Shown here in pieces: positions 1-9,500 of a stretch of DNA of 64,000 nt. Numbering within the stretch: the first letter of the stretch is position 1; every line of letters begins with the position of its first letter. The stretch spans positions 1 to 64,000 of the forward strand of contig NZ_FOMZ01000013.1 of the NCBI RefSeq assembly GCF_900112765.1. Reading direction: 5' to 3'. The stretch is from Actinopolyspora alba. GTDB lineage: Bacteria > Actinomycetota > Actinomycetes > Mycobacteriales > Pseudonocardiaceae. Made by a program: the position numbers and the translations under genes. The notes below the pieces were generated by a model. That model had not been told where the DNA came from and did not search any database. It saw nothing but the letters and a program-made list of their open reading frames with translations.

Positions 1-478
1 CGTTAGTGAGTTTTTCGATGTGGGTGTTGTTGGCGGTGAGGGTGGTGCCGTCCGGGCGTTGTAGGTGCAGTGTCGGTACCGGTGTGCCGGTGTCGTCGTC
101 GAGCAGTACCGAGTGAGGCTCGCCGGTGTTGAAAGCGTGTGACTCGCCCCATTGCCGTAGGGCCACCATGGCGGTGAACAGTTGTTCACCGGAGTGGGTG
201 AGGACGTATTCCTGCCGTTTGCCCGATGCGGCGGTCTGTCGGTCGAGGATGCCGTGGGCGACGAGCCGGCGGAGTCGGTCGCTCAGGATGTTCTTGGCGA
301 CACCGAGGTTGCGCTGGAAGTCGCTGAACGCCCGGGTCCCGTCTAAGGCGTCGCGGAGGATCAGCAGGCTCCACCTGTCCCCGACGAGGTCCACGGCGCG
401 CGCGAGAGCGCAGGGAGGGTCGGACCACCCGTCGGAGGGCGCGGCTGGGTGTCCTGACCCGGCGGGTGGTGTGGTCAC
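1..478 (-). CDS. HxlR-family transcriptional regulator (3' end beyond window)
   Basis: A winged-helix regulator of the HxlR family, a group that usually represses a neighbouring gene and responds to small electrophiles or drugs. Translating the minus strand from a GTG at 478 gives an opening cysteine region, then the core 'ALDLVGDRWSLLILRD'-type helix, 'FQRNLGVAKNILSDRLRRL' as recognition region and 'RQEYVLTHSGEQL' as the wing. About 159 residues are visible and the frame is still open at base 1, so the C-terminus lies outside the window. The gene is divergent from the MFS exporter at 566, with 87 bp between the starts, the classic layout for a local repressor and its efflux target. The start is inferred: it is the in-frame GTG just upstream of the conserved core. 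Family assignment is firm; the ligand is unknown. Confidence 0.85.
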   Translation of the reverse strand, partial: MTTPPAGSGHPAAPSDGWSDPPCALARAVDLVGDRWSLLILRDALDGTRAFSDFQRNLGVAKNILSDRLRRLVAHGILDRQTAASGKRQEYVLTHSGEQLFTAMVALRQWGESHAFNTGEPHSVLLDDDTGTPVPTLHLQRPDGTTLTANNTHIEKLTN

Positions 479-498
479 GGCAGACCCCCAAACAGATC

Positions 499-552
499 GG
501 TTGCATATTGCTACCTTTATGACTACATTCCGATTGGTTTCATACTACTACC
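499..552. promoter_or_regulatory. Direct repeats in HxlR/MFS divergent promoter
   Basis: Two related 17-mers, GGTTGCATATTGCTACC at 499-515 and GGTTTCATACTACTACC at 536-552, match at 14 of 17 positions and start 37 bp apart. A shorter exact repeat, CCGATTGG, occurs at 530-537 and 551-558. They fill the AT-richer gap between the divergent starts, where an HxlR dimer would be expected to bind. Operator function is inference. Confidence 0.45.
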
Positions 553-565
553 GATTGGAGGGTGG

Positions 566-1819
566 ATGTCGTCCTCGGCTCCTACCGCGCCCGCCGTGCT
601 CCTTACCCGGCCACGCCTGCTGTTGCTGGCCGTGTTGTGCGGGGTGTCGGTGGCCAACGTCTACTACGCACAGCCCCTGCTCGAACGCATGGGTTCCGAC
701 CTGTCGATCTCGACCGGACAGGTGGGCTGGGTGGTGGCCCTCGGACAGGCCGGTTACCTGGTCGGCCTCGCCGCGCTCGTCCCGCTGGGGGACTGGCTGA
801 ACCGCCGGATGCTCATTCCGGCGCATCTGCTGCTGATCGCGGTGGGCACCACCGTGGCGGCGCTCTCGACGACTGCCGCGGTCCTCTACGTCGGAGTGGC
901 GATCGCCGGTCTCTTCGCCGTGGTCGTTCAAACCGCGGTCGCCTACACCGCGGCGAAGTCCCCTCCCGAACACCGCGGCCGCAACATCGGGATCGTTACC
1001 TCCGGAGTGGTGGTCGGGATCATCCTGGCCCGCACCGTCGCCGGTTTCATCGCCGACGTGGCCGGTTGGCGCGCCGTCTACGCGGCCGCGGCCGTCATGG
1101 CCGTGATCATGGCCGTCCTGATCTGGACGGCTCTGCCCGACGATCAACCAAGTCGGGCACCGCGCTCGTACGGGGCCGCGGTCGCCTCGATCCTCGTTCT
1201 CGGAGCCACCGACCGGGTGTTCCGGACTCGCTCGCTCATCACGTTCTTCCTGTTCGCCTCCTTCGGTGTGCTCTGGAGCGGACTGGCCTTGCCGCTGAGC
1301 AACGCGCCATGGCACCTTTCCCCGGCTCAGATCGGTCTGTTCGGGTTCGCCGGGCTGGCCGGAACCCTCGGTGCGGCACGGGCCGGTCGGTGGGCCGATC
1401 GCGGGCATTCAGGTGTGGTCACAGTGGTGTCGTTGATCGTGCTGATCGCTTCGTGGTGGTTCATCGGGCAGGCCGAATGGTCGTTGTGGCTCGTGGTTCT
1501 GGGCGCGGTGCTGCTCGACTTCGCCGTCCAAGCCGTGCACGTCACCAACCAGAACCTCATCGTCGCCCGGGATCCGGACTCGAGCAGCAGGATCATCGGC
1601 GCCTACATGATCTTTTACTCTCTGGGATCAGCCCTGGGTGCCGTCACAGCGTCGAGCTTCTACGACAGCATGGGGTGGACGGCTGCTTCGGTCGCGGGTG
1701 CCTGCTTCGCCGGTGCCGCGCTGGGGATCTGGCTCATCGACCGAGTCGTGCCCGACCGTTCAACGCGCCCCGGTGTCGAGCGTGCCCCCGTGTCGGCGTC
1801 GGCCGAAGGTAAGCAGTGA
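566..1819 (+). CDS. MFS transporter (DHA1-like, YnfM type)
   Basis: A 417-residue integral membrane transporter of the major facilitator superfamily, probably a proton-driven exporter. The N-terminal '[11 protein letters not shown]' stretch is typical of the YnfM/AraJ-like group. About twelve hydrophobic segments are spread along the protein, with a charged loop 'GDWLNRR' between helices 2 and 3 and 'AGRWADRG' at the matching place in the second half. The ATG at 566 follows a GGAG box at 557-560. The divergent HxlR gene suggests substrate-induced expression and a role in drug or toxin efflux; the substrate cannot be read from sequence. The C-terminus is a short polar tail. It stands alone: the next intact gene downstream is on the other strand. 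Confidence 0.85.
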   Translation: MSSSAPTAPAVLLTRPRLLLLAVLCGVSVANVYYAQPLLERMGSDLSISTGQVGWVVALGQAGYLVGLAALVPLGDWLNRRMLIPAHLLLIAVGTTVAALSTTAAVLYVGVAIAGLFAVVVQTAVAYTAAKSPPEHRGRNIGIVTSGVVVGIILARTVAGFIADVAGWRAVYAAAAVMAVIMAVLIWTALPDDQPSRAPRSYGAAVASILVLGATDRVFRTRSLITFFLFASFGVLWSGLALPLSNAPWHLSPAQIGLFGFAGLAGTLGAARAGRWADRGHSGVVTVVSLIVLIASWWFIGQAEWSLWLVVLGAVLLDFAVQAVHVTNQNLIVARDPDSSSRIIGAYMIFYSLGSALGAVTASSFYDSMGWTAASVAGACFAGAALGIWLIDRVVPDRSTRPGVERAPVSASAEGKQ

Positions 1820-1844
1820 TCGAAGAGTGACCATACGTTGATGA

Positions 1845-2094
1845 ACTCGCCGCCGTAGCTTCGGCGCTGGCGGTTATCGGGTGCCAGCAAGCTGGTGACT
1901 TCGACAAACGCTCGTTCGGAGGGCTTGAAGTAGCGGCGGACGTTCTTCGGCTTCTCGTGCCGGGATTTCGCTATCAGCAACCACAGGCTAGCGCCCTGCT
2001 TATCGAGGCGGGGCAGTGCGGAGTGGCGAAATTCGTGCAGGGTTCCAACCGGTACCAGGACCGCATAGCGCGGTGTGACCGTCGAGCAGGACAC
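1845..2094 (-). pseudogene. Tyrosine recombinase (integrase) C-terminal remnant
   Basis: The minus-strand frame reads '[20 protein letters not shown]', then '[20 protein letters not shown]' and 'EVTSLLAP'. This matches the box II region of phage and plasmid tyrosine recombinases: H-x-x-R in 'HEFRHSA', with a second conserved histidine in 'KSRHEKP'. Only about 80 residues remain. The N-terminal catalytic arginine region is absent, and the frame runs on without its own stop into sequence antisense to the MFS gene. It is a dead fragment, probably from an old integration event at the edge of the lipid gene cluster. No att repeat or tRNA was found beside it. Confidence 0.65.
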
Positions 2095-2328
2095 GGGCCT
2101 GGTTCCAGCACAGCCGGCACTAGTGAACCCGGTAACACCCCCGGATCATGCATGACAGGGGGACAAGTCCGGCCGGACTCACAAGCCGGGAACTCCATCG
2201 CGGGACCACCCAGAAGGTAATGGGTTCACTTCCGTTCTCGGGCCGCGTGGAATTCGTTCTCAGCGCCCGCGCGGTGACCTTCGAACGAAAGTGGCGACTT
2301 CCCGACGTGTCTGCGGCATAGCGTCCGT
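2095..2328. other. Intergenic, no gene seen
   Basis: This spacer lies between the integrase remnant and the end of the lipid operon. No frame resembles a known protein and no clear hairpin terminator was found. Confidence 0.5.
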
Positions 2329-3333
2329 CTAGGACAGTTCCCAGGTCTGCCGGGGCAGTCCGGTGAGGTAGTCGGTCAGGTGGCGCAGGGCGGTTTCACT
2401 CGATTCGACGGTGGGAGCGGGTGGGCCGGAGGGAATCCGGCCCAGGGAGGTGGGGAACGGCTCGGCGTTGTCGTAGGCGGCCATGAGGTTGGCGGCACGC
2501 TCGATGACGCTGGGCGCCGCGGAGCTGGAGGAGCGGGAGAGGACGGCGGTGAGCACCGTGGAGGCCACCGCGGGGTCGATCAGCCGGGTGTGGAAGATCG
2601 TCTGGTCGATGTCGCGCAGTTCTTCGTCGTCCTGGGCGCGGGCGGCAGCGGCGTCGATGGCGATCTCGATGACGCGTTCCATCGGCAGGGCGGCCGGGCC
2701 GGCGGTGAGCCAGTGGTCACCGCGCGCGTCGTGGTCGTGGGCGAGGGCGGCCAGCGCGGCGGCGACGGCGTCCCGGGGAACGAGGTCGACACGGGTGCCG
2801 GGCGTGCAGGGCAGGAAGGGGAGCTGGCCGGACAGCGCGAAGCCGAGCAGGTAGTGGAACGCCTGGAGCCGCGGGACGTCGCCGATCACGGTGGAGATGC
2901 GGGCGATGCAGGCGGGCAGGCCGGATTCGCGGACCAGGGTCTCGCCCGTGGCCTTGGTGGCGGCGTACGCGTCGAAGGGGGTGCCGTCGCCCGCGCGGGC
3001 GACGAACGCCGTGGAGCCGTGCACGAGGCGGGCGCCCGCGTCCGCGACGAACCGCAGCACGTGGCCGGTGCCGACGACGTTGACCCGGTGCAGGTGCTCG
3101 TGCGAGGCCGAGAAGTTCACGGCAGCCGCGCAGTGCACGACCACGTCGACCTTGGCCGCGAGCTCGCGGTACTCGGCCGGGTGGAGGCCGAGCCAGGGGC
3201 GGGTCACGTCGCCGCGCACGGACGTGGTGCCGACCGGTTTGTGGTGGGTGAGCGCGATGACCTCCTCGGTGCCGTCCAGCTCGCGCAGCAGGGCGGAGCC
3301 GACGGCCCCGGAGGCTCCGGTGATCAGAATCAT
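2329..3333 (-). CDS. Thioester-reductase-like SDR (NAD-binding 4 type)
   Basis: A 334-residue NAD(P)H-dependent short-chain dehydrogenase of the extended type. It opens with 'MILITGASGAVGSALL', a Rossmann GxxGxxG loop at residues 7-13, and carries 'YAATKATGETLV' with the Y-x3-K pair. The overall pattern is that of thioester reductase domains and the male-sterility/HglB-like group, which reductively release acyl chains from carrier proteins as aldehydes or alcohols. A 3-beta-HSD-like role is the alternative. The ATG at 3333 overlaps the stop of the dehydratase gene (ATGA), so translation is coupled. It is the last gene of the operon and the natural candidate for chain release. There is no own carrier domain. 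Cofactor and product are inferred from family and context only. Confidence 0.7.
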   Translation of the reverse strand: MILITGASGAVGSALLRELDGTEEVIALTHHKPVGTTSVRGDVTRPWLGLHPAEYRELAAKVDVVVHCAAAVNFSASHEHLHRVNVVGTGHVLRFVADAGARLVHGSTAFVARAGDGTPFDAYAATKATGETLVRESGLPACIARISTVIGDVPRLQAFHYLLGFALSGQLPFLPCTPGTRVDLVPRDAVAAALAALAHDHDARGDHWLTAGPAALPMERVIEIAIDAAAARAQDDEELRDIDQTIFHTRLIDPAVASTVLTAVLSRSSSSAAPSVIERAANLMAAYDNAEPFPTSLGRIPSGPPAPTVESSETALRHLTDYLTGLPRQTWELS

Positions 3334-6300
3334 GGGGTCCTCACGGTGGCGGAGTCCTCGTCCCAGCTGACGTCGTCGAGGGTGGTCACCTCGACCGTGC
3401 TCGGGTGGACATCGACGGTTCGGGCGACGTGGTCCTTGACGGCGATGTGGGCCAGCCACTCCGCGGCGCGGGTGTCCGCGGGCAGGCCGTAGACGGCGTT
3501 GACGGTGCCCGGCACCGTGTCGGCCCGCTCCACGTCGCGCCTGCGCAGCACTCCGTCCGAGCCGGTCAGCAGGAGGCGGGAGTCGGGCGTGGCGTCGCGC
3601 AGGTAGGCGCGTCGTTCCGGGCCGGAAACCGCGGTCAGGGCTCCGATCGGGATGTGCATGACCACGGTCCGGAAGGCGACCAGCACGTGCTCCCCGCGGC
3701 ACATCTGGATGTCGATCGCGACGAGGTCGTCCGGCAGCGTGCCGGCGAAACGGGCCTCGACCTCGATCTCGCCGTGGTCGGGCAGGGGCTCGTACACGGT
3801 GAGGTGGCTGAGCCGGTGCGGGAACGCCAGTCGGTCGGAGCCGATCGCCGGGTCCCACCGGTGCAGCGCGTCGTGCGGGATGGTGTGCAGCGCGGCGTCC
3901 AGCAACCCTTGGTGCAGCGCGCCGCGGGGTACCGACCCGCGTTCGGCGTCGAGGACGCCGCTGGCCCCGGTGGAGCCCATCCGCAGCCTCGTCAGGTACT
4001 GGAAGCTCGGTCCGTGGAAGAGGTTCGCGTTCTCGTACGGGTCCGGCGCGTCCGCGAGGTCCGCCAGCGGGGTGAAGCGAGCCGGCCGGGGTGGGGGTTC
4101 GAAACCGACCGTCGCGGTGGCCACCGGGACGAATCTGGAGAGCGAGCCGGCCTCGTGCCACACCGCGAGCCGCGTCTGCTCGTCGGTGCAGGTGGCACGA
4201 AGCCGGACCGGGTCGGCGACGGGCAGCCAGCGCTGCATGCTCAGGTCGCGCAGCACCCGCACCGGGCGTCCGGCGCGGTCCCCGGCGGACCGGGCGAGGA
4301 GCTCGGCGGTCGACATCAGCGGCACGGCGGGGACCGTCCAGGTGGGGCAGTGGTCCGCCAGCCACGTGTCCGCCCTGGGGTCGAGTACGGTGTCGACCGT
4401 GGAGGGCGAGTCCGGTGCGCCGGGCACCACGTGCACCCGCAGGCAGGGCACGTGGTAGATCTTGCGACCGTCCACCCACAGCCAGCCCTCGGCCGTTGCG
4501 TACCCGCCGTCGGAGCTCAGTTCGACGTCCAGCACGTCCAGTTCGACGGTGACGAGCGCGTCGGAGGGCAGGACCTGGCCGCGGTACTTCCACGAGTCGG
4601 GCACGACGGGCTCGAGGCGGAACCCGTCGTCGACACCACGCTGGATCAGGTAGCAGGACAGGAGCTGGCACATCGCCTCGACACCGAGGGAACCGGGCTG
4701 CACCGGGTCGTTGAAGAAGTGCGCTTTGAAGTACCAGGCCTCGGCCCGCACCTCGCACTCGGCGCGTAGCCGTCCGAGTCCGGCCGGGCCGCCGTCGGGC
4801 CAGTAGCCGGTGAGCCGGTCGAGCACCAGCAGCATCTGACCGGGCAGGCGGGCGGAGCGCCCGAAGAAGCGGGCGGGGCGGGATCGCAGGTCGACAACGG
4901 GGTGTTCGCAGGGCTGGGTGAGGCGGGAGCGGTCGTGGTCGGTCACCGGCAGACCGGTCTGGGCCGTCAACTGCTCCGCCGAGGTCAGGGCGAAGACCGT
5001 GGTGCCCTCCAGGGCGGTGACGCCGTCGGCTTCGCAGTGGACCCGGAACGTTTCGATCGTCGTGCCGTCCCAGTGCTCGATGTCGGTGAGCTCGACCGTG
5101 GTGCGCAACGAGCCGACGTCGGGGGGCACCTCGCGCACCGTCGAGAGTCGACCGTCGAGGTTGCGGATCCGCAGCTGCTCGTCGGCCGTGCCGCCGTTCA
5201 TCAGGGCGGTCAGGAAGCCGCAGGGCTGTAGCGCGATCTCCAGCAGCACGGCGACCGGCACCGTCCCGCTCTGCTCGCGGAACCACACGTGCCGGGGCAC
5301 GTCGTACTCGGCGACCAGGCTGCTGCCGGGGCAGAAGTCCCCGTGGGTGACGGACAACTCGGTGACGCGGGTGAGGAACAGGTACGGCGGTCCGGGCAGC
5401 CGCAACGCGTCGTCGCTGGCGCCGGGGAGGATCTCGGCGCGCGGCCCCCAGGCGGCGGTGAGCATCGTGGCGTGGTCGTAGCGGATTCGGTCCGTGCTCG
5501 CTGCGGCCGGATCATCGTGGCCGCGCAGGCCTGCCAGTGCGCTGAGCGGGACCGGATCGCCGGTGCGCTGGACCGCGGGTGGGCCTAGAAGCTTCCAGTG
5601 CGGCAGGGGGGTGTCGGCGACGAGGTGAACGGCGAGCCCTTCGGCGCACAGCACCACCTGCTCGTCGATCGTGACGACCACGTCCGCGTGCGCGGTCGTG
5701 CCGGTGAGCGAGCGCGGGGTGAGGTGGTACCGGGGTGTTCCGCTCGGAGCGTTGAGCAGGACCCGCAGGCGGGTGGACGCCTCCGGCAGTGGTTCGAAGC
5801 GCCAGCCGTCGCGGTGGATCGTGCTCCCGGTCGCGACGAGGTGGAACGCCATCGCTTGGAGGCCGCCTTCGAGCAGCGTGGCGGGCGAGTGCCACGTGGT
5901 CGGCGAGGTGCGGCCGGTCGCGGTGAGCCCGCGGTCGGGATCGAACGCGGTGACCTCGCGCAGCAGGAGGGTGCGTCGTGAGCCGATTCCGGGGCTTCGG
6001 ACGTGGGCGCGCGTGAGCTCCCACTCGGGGCCGGTGAAGCAGTCGGCCGGGCGGCCCTCGGCGAACGCCGTGACCGCGTCGGTGTCGAACGCGGCACCCG
6101 GGTGCTCCGTCGGCAGGGGCACGTCCAAGCCGTCCGAGAGGCTGCCGCGCAACGACAGGTGGCCGTCGACCCCGCCCCGCAGCACCGCTCCGGTGACGGT
6201 CAGCGAGCTGAGCAGCTGATCACCCGGTGCGGGCAGGGCGTGGTGGAAGGTGAGTTCGCCGTCGAGCGCGCCGTCGCGCTGCGGCCACAGCGCCAGCAGT

Positions 6301-6581
6301 TCGTCCAGTACGGCTCCGCCCGTCATGCGGCCGGCCCGGTCGAGGTACCAGCCGTCGAGCTCGACGGTGGCCCGGGCCGTGCGGGCCGGTTCGGTGGTGG
6401 GCTCGACGGCCGTCCCGGTGGTGGGCGGGTGAAAGCTCGCCTGCGTGGCCAGGAAGCGCTCGTGGAGCTCGGTGGCCTGCCGCAACTGTTCGGAGATCAG
6501 CGCCGCGACGCTCCTCGGGGCCGGTGTCGGCTGGTGGGACCGCGGAGGTCGGGGCATGACCTCGAAGTCCTGGTCATCCAT
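3330..6581 (-). CDS. PfaC-type multi-hot-dog dehydratase protein without KS/CLF
   Basis: A 1083-residue protein of tandem hot-dog (FabA/PS-DH) domains that should dehydrate 3-hydroxyacyl-ACP intermediates. An N-terminal domain has the PfaC-like 'TAFAEGRPADCF' element near residue 172. A second has 'HVWFREQSGTVPVAVLLEI' near residue 430. The third carries the FabA-like active site 'AHFFNDPVQPGSLG', with His621 as likely catalytic residue. A C-terminal PS-DH-like part has 'LFHGPSFQYL' near residue 856. The tail 'EWLAHIAVKD...HPSTVEV' (about 1040-1070) recalls the start of the phosphopantetheinyl-transferase-like tails in related synthases, but the rest is missing. Unlike PfaC it has no ketosynthase or chain-length-factor domains. 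The start overlaps the synthase stop by 8 bp and the stop overlaps the SDR start by 4 bp. Confidence 0.75.
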   Translation of the reverse strand: MDDQDFEVMPRPPRSHQPTPAPRSVAALISEQLRQATELHERFLATQASFHPPTTGTAVEPTTEPARTARATVELDGWYLDRAGRMTGGAVLDELLALWPQRDGALDGELTFHHALPAPGDQLLSSLTVTGAVLRGGVDGHLSLRGSLSDGLDVPLPTEHPGAAFDTDAVTAFAEGRPADCFTGPEWELTRAHVRSPGIGSRRTLLLREVTAFDPDRGLTATGRTSPTTWHSPATLLEGGLQAMAFHLVATGSTIHRDGWRFEPLPEASTRLRVLLNAPSGTPRYHLTPRSLTGTTAHADVVVTIDEQVVLCAEGLAVHLVADTPLPHWKLLGPPAVQRTGDPVPLSALAGLRGHDDPAAASTDRIRYDHATMLTAAWGPRAEILPGASDDALRLPGPPYLFLTRVTELSVTHGDFCPGSSLVAEYDVPRHVWFREQSGTVPVAVLLEIALQPCGFLTALMNGGTADEQLRIRNLDGRLSTVREVPPDVGSLRTTVELTDIEHWDGTTIETFRVHCEADGVTALEGTTVFALTSAEQLTAQTGLPVTDHDRSRLTQPCEHPVVDLRSRPARFFGRSARLPGQMLLVLDRLTGYWPDGGPAGLGRLRAECEVRAEAWYFKAHFFNDPVQPGSLGVEAMCQLLSCYLIQRGVDDGFRLEPVVPDSWKYRGQVLPSDALVTVELDVLDVELSSDGGYATAEGWLWVDGRKIYHVPCLRVHVVPGAPDSPSTVDTVLDPRADTWLADHCPTWTVPAVPLMSTAELLARSAGDRAGRPVRVLRDLSMQRWLPVADPVRLRATCTDEQTRLAVWHEAGSLSRFVPVATATVGFEPPPRPARFTPLADLADAPDPYENANLFHGPSFQYLTRLRMGSTGASGVLDAERGSVPRGALHQGLLDAALHTIPHDALHRWDPAIGSDRLAFPHRLSHLTVYEPLPDHGEIEVEARFAGTLPDDLVAIDIQMCRGEHVLVAFRTVVMHIPIGALTAVSGPERRAYLRDATPDSRLLLTGSDGVLRRRDVERADTVPGTVNAVYGLPADTRAAEWLAHIAVKDHVARTVDVHPSTVEVTTLDDVSWDEDSATVRTP

Positions 6582-9500
6582 TGGTGGCCTCCCCGAGTCG
6601 CGTCAGCGTGCGGCCGGCGGTGAGCAGCACGCGCGGGTCGTCGGCAGGGGCGCTCAGTTCCCGGGCGAAGACGCGCGCTCCGTCTCGCAGGGGGATCAGG
6701 TCGACGCCGCCGAGGCGGAACACCTCGGCCAGTTCGGGGGTGACCATGCCGCCTTCCCACGGTCCCCACAGCAGCGAGCGAACCACCGCGTCCGGCCGAG
6801 CGTTCTGTTCGGTGGCGAGCACGTGGTTGAGGGTTTCGTTGGCCATCGCGTAGTCGCACTGCCCGGCGTTGCCGGTCGCGGCGACGACCGAGGAGAACAC
6901 GCACAGCAGTCGCAGCGGGTCCTCGCGGGTGGCGTCCAGCAGTGCTCGCAGGCCGTCGACCTTGGTGCTGAACACGGCCTCGAACTGGCCCTCGGTCTTG
7001 TCCTCCACCCGCTGGTCGTTCAGCACCCCGGCCGCGTGGACGACGCCGGTGATCGGTCCCCACTGCTGCCGGACGTCGGCGAGCGCCGTCCGTACGGCGT
7101 TTTCGTCCCGGACGTCGACGCGCATGTAGCGGGCCTGGTCCAGCCCGTCCACCTCGCGGTCGGAGCCGCGGCCGAGCAGGACGAAGCGTGCGCGGTGCCG
7201 GGATCCGAGCTCTCGCAGGGCCGCCGCCGTGACGGCCCCGGTACCGCCGGACACGACGATCACCGGGTCGGCTTCCCAATCACCGGCCCATTCACCGGAC
7301 GCGGCCTTTTCCGGGGCCTCGGTGGTGTCGAGCGTCCACCGGGTGCCGTCCGCGGCGAGCGCGACGTCGAGGTCCGGGCCTCCGGTGAGCAGTTCGTCGA
7401 CGAGGGCGGTGGCGGTCTCGGTCGCCGAGCGGTTCGCACGCTGGCAGTCGATGGCCTTGACCGCTGCGAGCGGCCATTCCCAGCGGACGGTGCGGGCGAG
7501 TGCGGCCAGACCGCCGATCCAGGGCCGTTGCGCGTCGCGGTGGCCGAATCCGCCTCCGGTGTCCTGCACGGTGACGAATACACCGCCCACGGCGCGCAGC
7601 CGGGGCGCGATCTCCTGTGCGGCTCGGAAGGCGTCCCGTTGAATGGCCAGGGCCTCGTCCGCGGACGCGGTCTCGGCCAGTCCGCCGAGCAATACCAGGC
7701 CGTCGGCCTCCAGCGTGGTGATGTCGGCCGCGGTGCCGACCCGCGCGTGGACGCCGCGCTCGGTGAGCAGTCGTGCGGTCTCCTCGGCGACTCCGGTTCC
7801 GTCGTCGGTGACCAGGACGGTTCCGAGCCCTTGCATGGCGCTGCCCGGTGCGGGCGCGCGCCGCAGCGTCGGCACGTGCCGGTGGATCGTACGGTCTGGG
7901 GCGGTGGTGCCGGGGTGGGCGGGTGTGTTCAGCAGCTCGCGTAAGCGGTCGGCGATCTCACCGAGGGTGCGCAGCGTCAACAGCGGGGTGAGCCGTTCCC
8001 GCTCCATTCCCTCCAGCTGCGGGAACATCGGGCGCAGGGCCGAGAGAACCTGGGCGCGGGTGATCGAGTCCAGGCCGAGGTCGGCCTCCAGCTCCATGTG
8101 CGGTTCCAGGATCTCCACCGGGTAGCCGGTCTTCTCGGCCACGGCGGCCAGCACCTGGGGTTCCAGTTCCTCGATGCCGCGTGACGGCACGGGTTCCGGG
8201 GCCGTGGCGGGCACCGGGGCGACGGAGACGGCGGGTGATTCGGAGGTCGCAGGGGGTCCGGGGGAAGCGGGTGGCTCGGCCGGTGCGGGTGGTGGGGTGG
8301 TGGTCCGGAAGGTCGGCGAGGGAGCGGAGGGCTGTCCGAGGCCGTGGCCCGAGGCCGGGTCCAGCGAGGTGAGCGCGTCGATCGACTTCTCGGCCATGCT
8401 CAGGTACGCCGCGTGGGCGCGGGCGACCTCCTGCTGGGCTTCGGCGACCGCGCGCAGCGTCCCATCGTCCTGGCTGCCGGATCCGGTCCCGGACAGCGCA
8501 GGGGCCGGTGTGCTCGGAGCGGATTCCGAGGTCGGCGGGTAGGACCCGCCGTGATTGCCTCCGTTGATCATGATGGGCATCGCCGGTCGTGCGGGCTCGG
8601 GCTCCTCCGGGCCGTGCCACAGCCCGGCGAAGTCGAGCGGGACGCCGAGCGCGGTGAGCTGTCCGAGCGCGTCGAGCAGCCCGGTCACCCCGTTGGAGCT
8701 CGCGCGGTCCAGGGAGATCGCATGGCCGTCGGAGAGGTTCTCCTTGACCAGGCTGGTCAACGCGCCTCCCGGGCCCACTTCCAGGAAGATCCGCACCCCG
8801 TCGGCGTGCATCGCGTGCACCATGTCCGCGAACCGGACCGGTGAGGCGACGTGGTCGGCGATCGCCTGTCGGATCTCGGTCGGCCGCACCGGGTGCACGG
8901 CTGCCGCGGCGTTGCCGTACACGTTCAGCAGCGGTGCGCGCACCGTCTCCGCGGACAGGAAGTCCCGCAGCGGTTCGGTCGCGGGGGCGACGAGGGGGCT
9001 GTGGAAGGCAGCCGAGGTGTCGAGCGTCCGTGCGGTCATTCCGGCCGCGGTGGCGTGCTTGCGCACCAGCGCGCCCGCCTCGGCGGTCGCGGCCACCACG
9101 ACCTGGCGCGGGCCGTTGTGGTTGGCGATCCAGGCTTGCTCGAGGTTCTGCTGCTCGAGGAGGCTGGTCACCTCGTCCACGCCCGCGTCCAGGGCGATCA
9201 TGACGCCGGAGCCCTCCCGCATCAGCTCGCCCCGCCGGGCGGCGAGCCGCATCAACGTGTCCTCGTCGAACGCGCGTGCCGCGTGCAGCCCCACCAGCTC
9301 GCCGAAGCTGTGCCCGGCCACGCAGTCCGGCCGCACCCCCGCGGTTTCCAGCACGTTCAGCAGCGCGAGGCTGTGCGCGGCGATGGCGGGTTGCGCGACG
9401 CCGGTGTCGGTGAGCGCGTGCTGCTGCGCCTGCCGCTCGGCGTCGGTGAACACCGGTGGCGGGAAGACCAGCGGGGAGATCTCGTGCCGGTCCCACACCG

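Noticed and set aside
186-506. 106-aa minus-strand frame inside the HxlR gene
   Set aside because: Arg/Pro-rich, motif-free and out of frame with the clear HxlR reading from GTG 478.
2380-4769. Long plus-strand frames antisense to the SDR and dehydratase genes
   Set aside because: They are Gly/Arg/Val-rich, lack any motif and mirror real minus-strand genes; they are GC-bias shadows.
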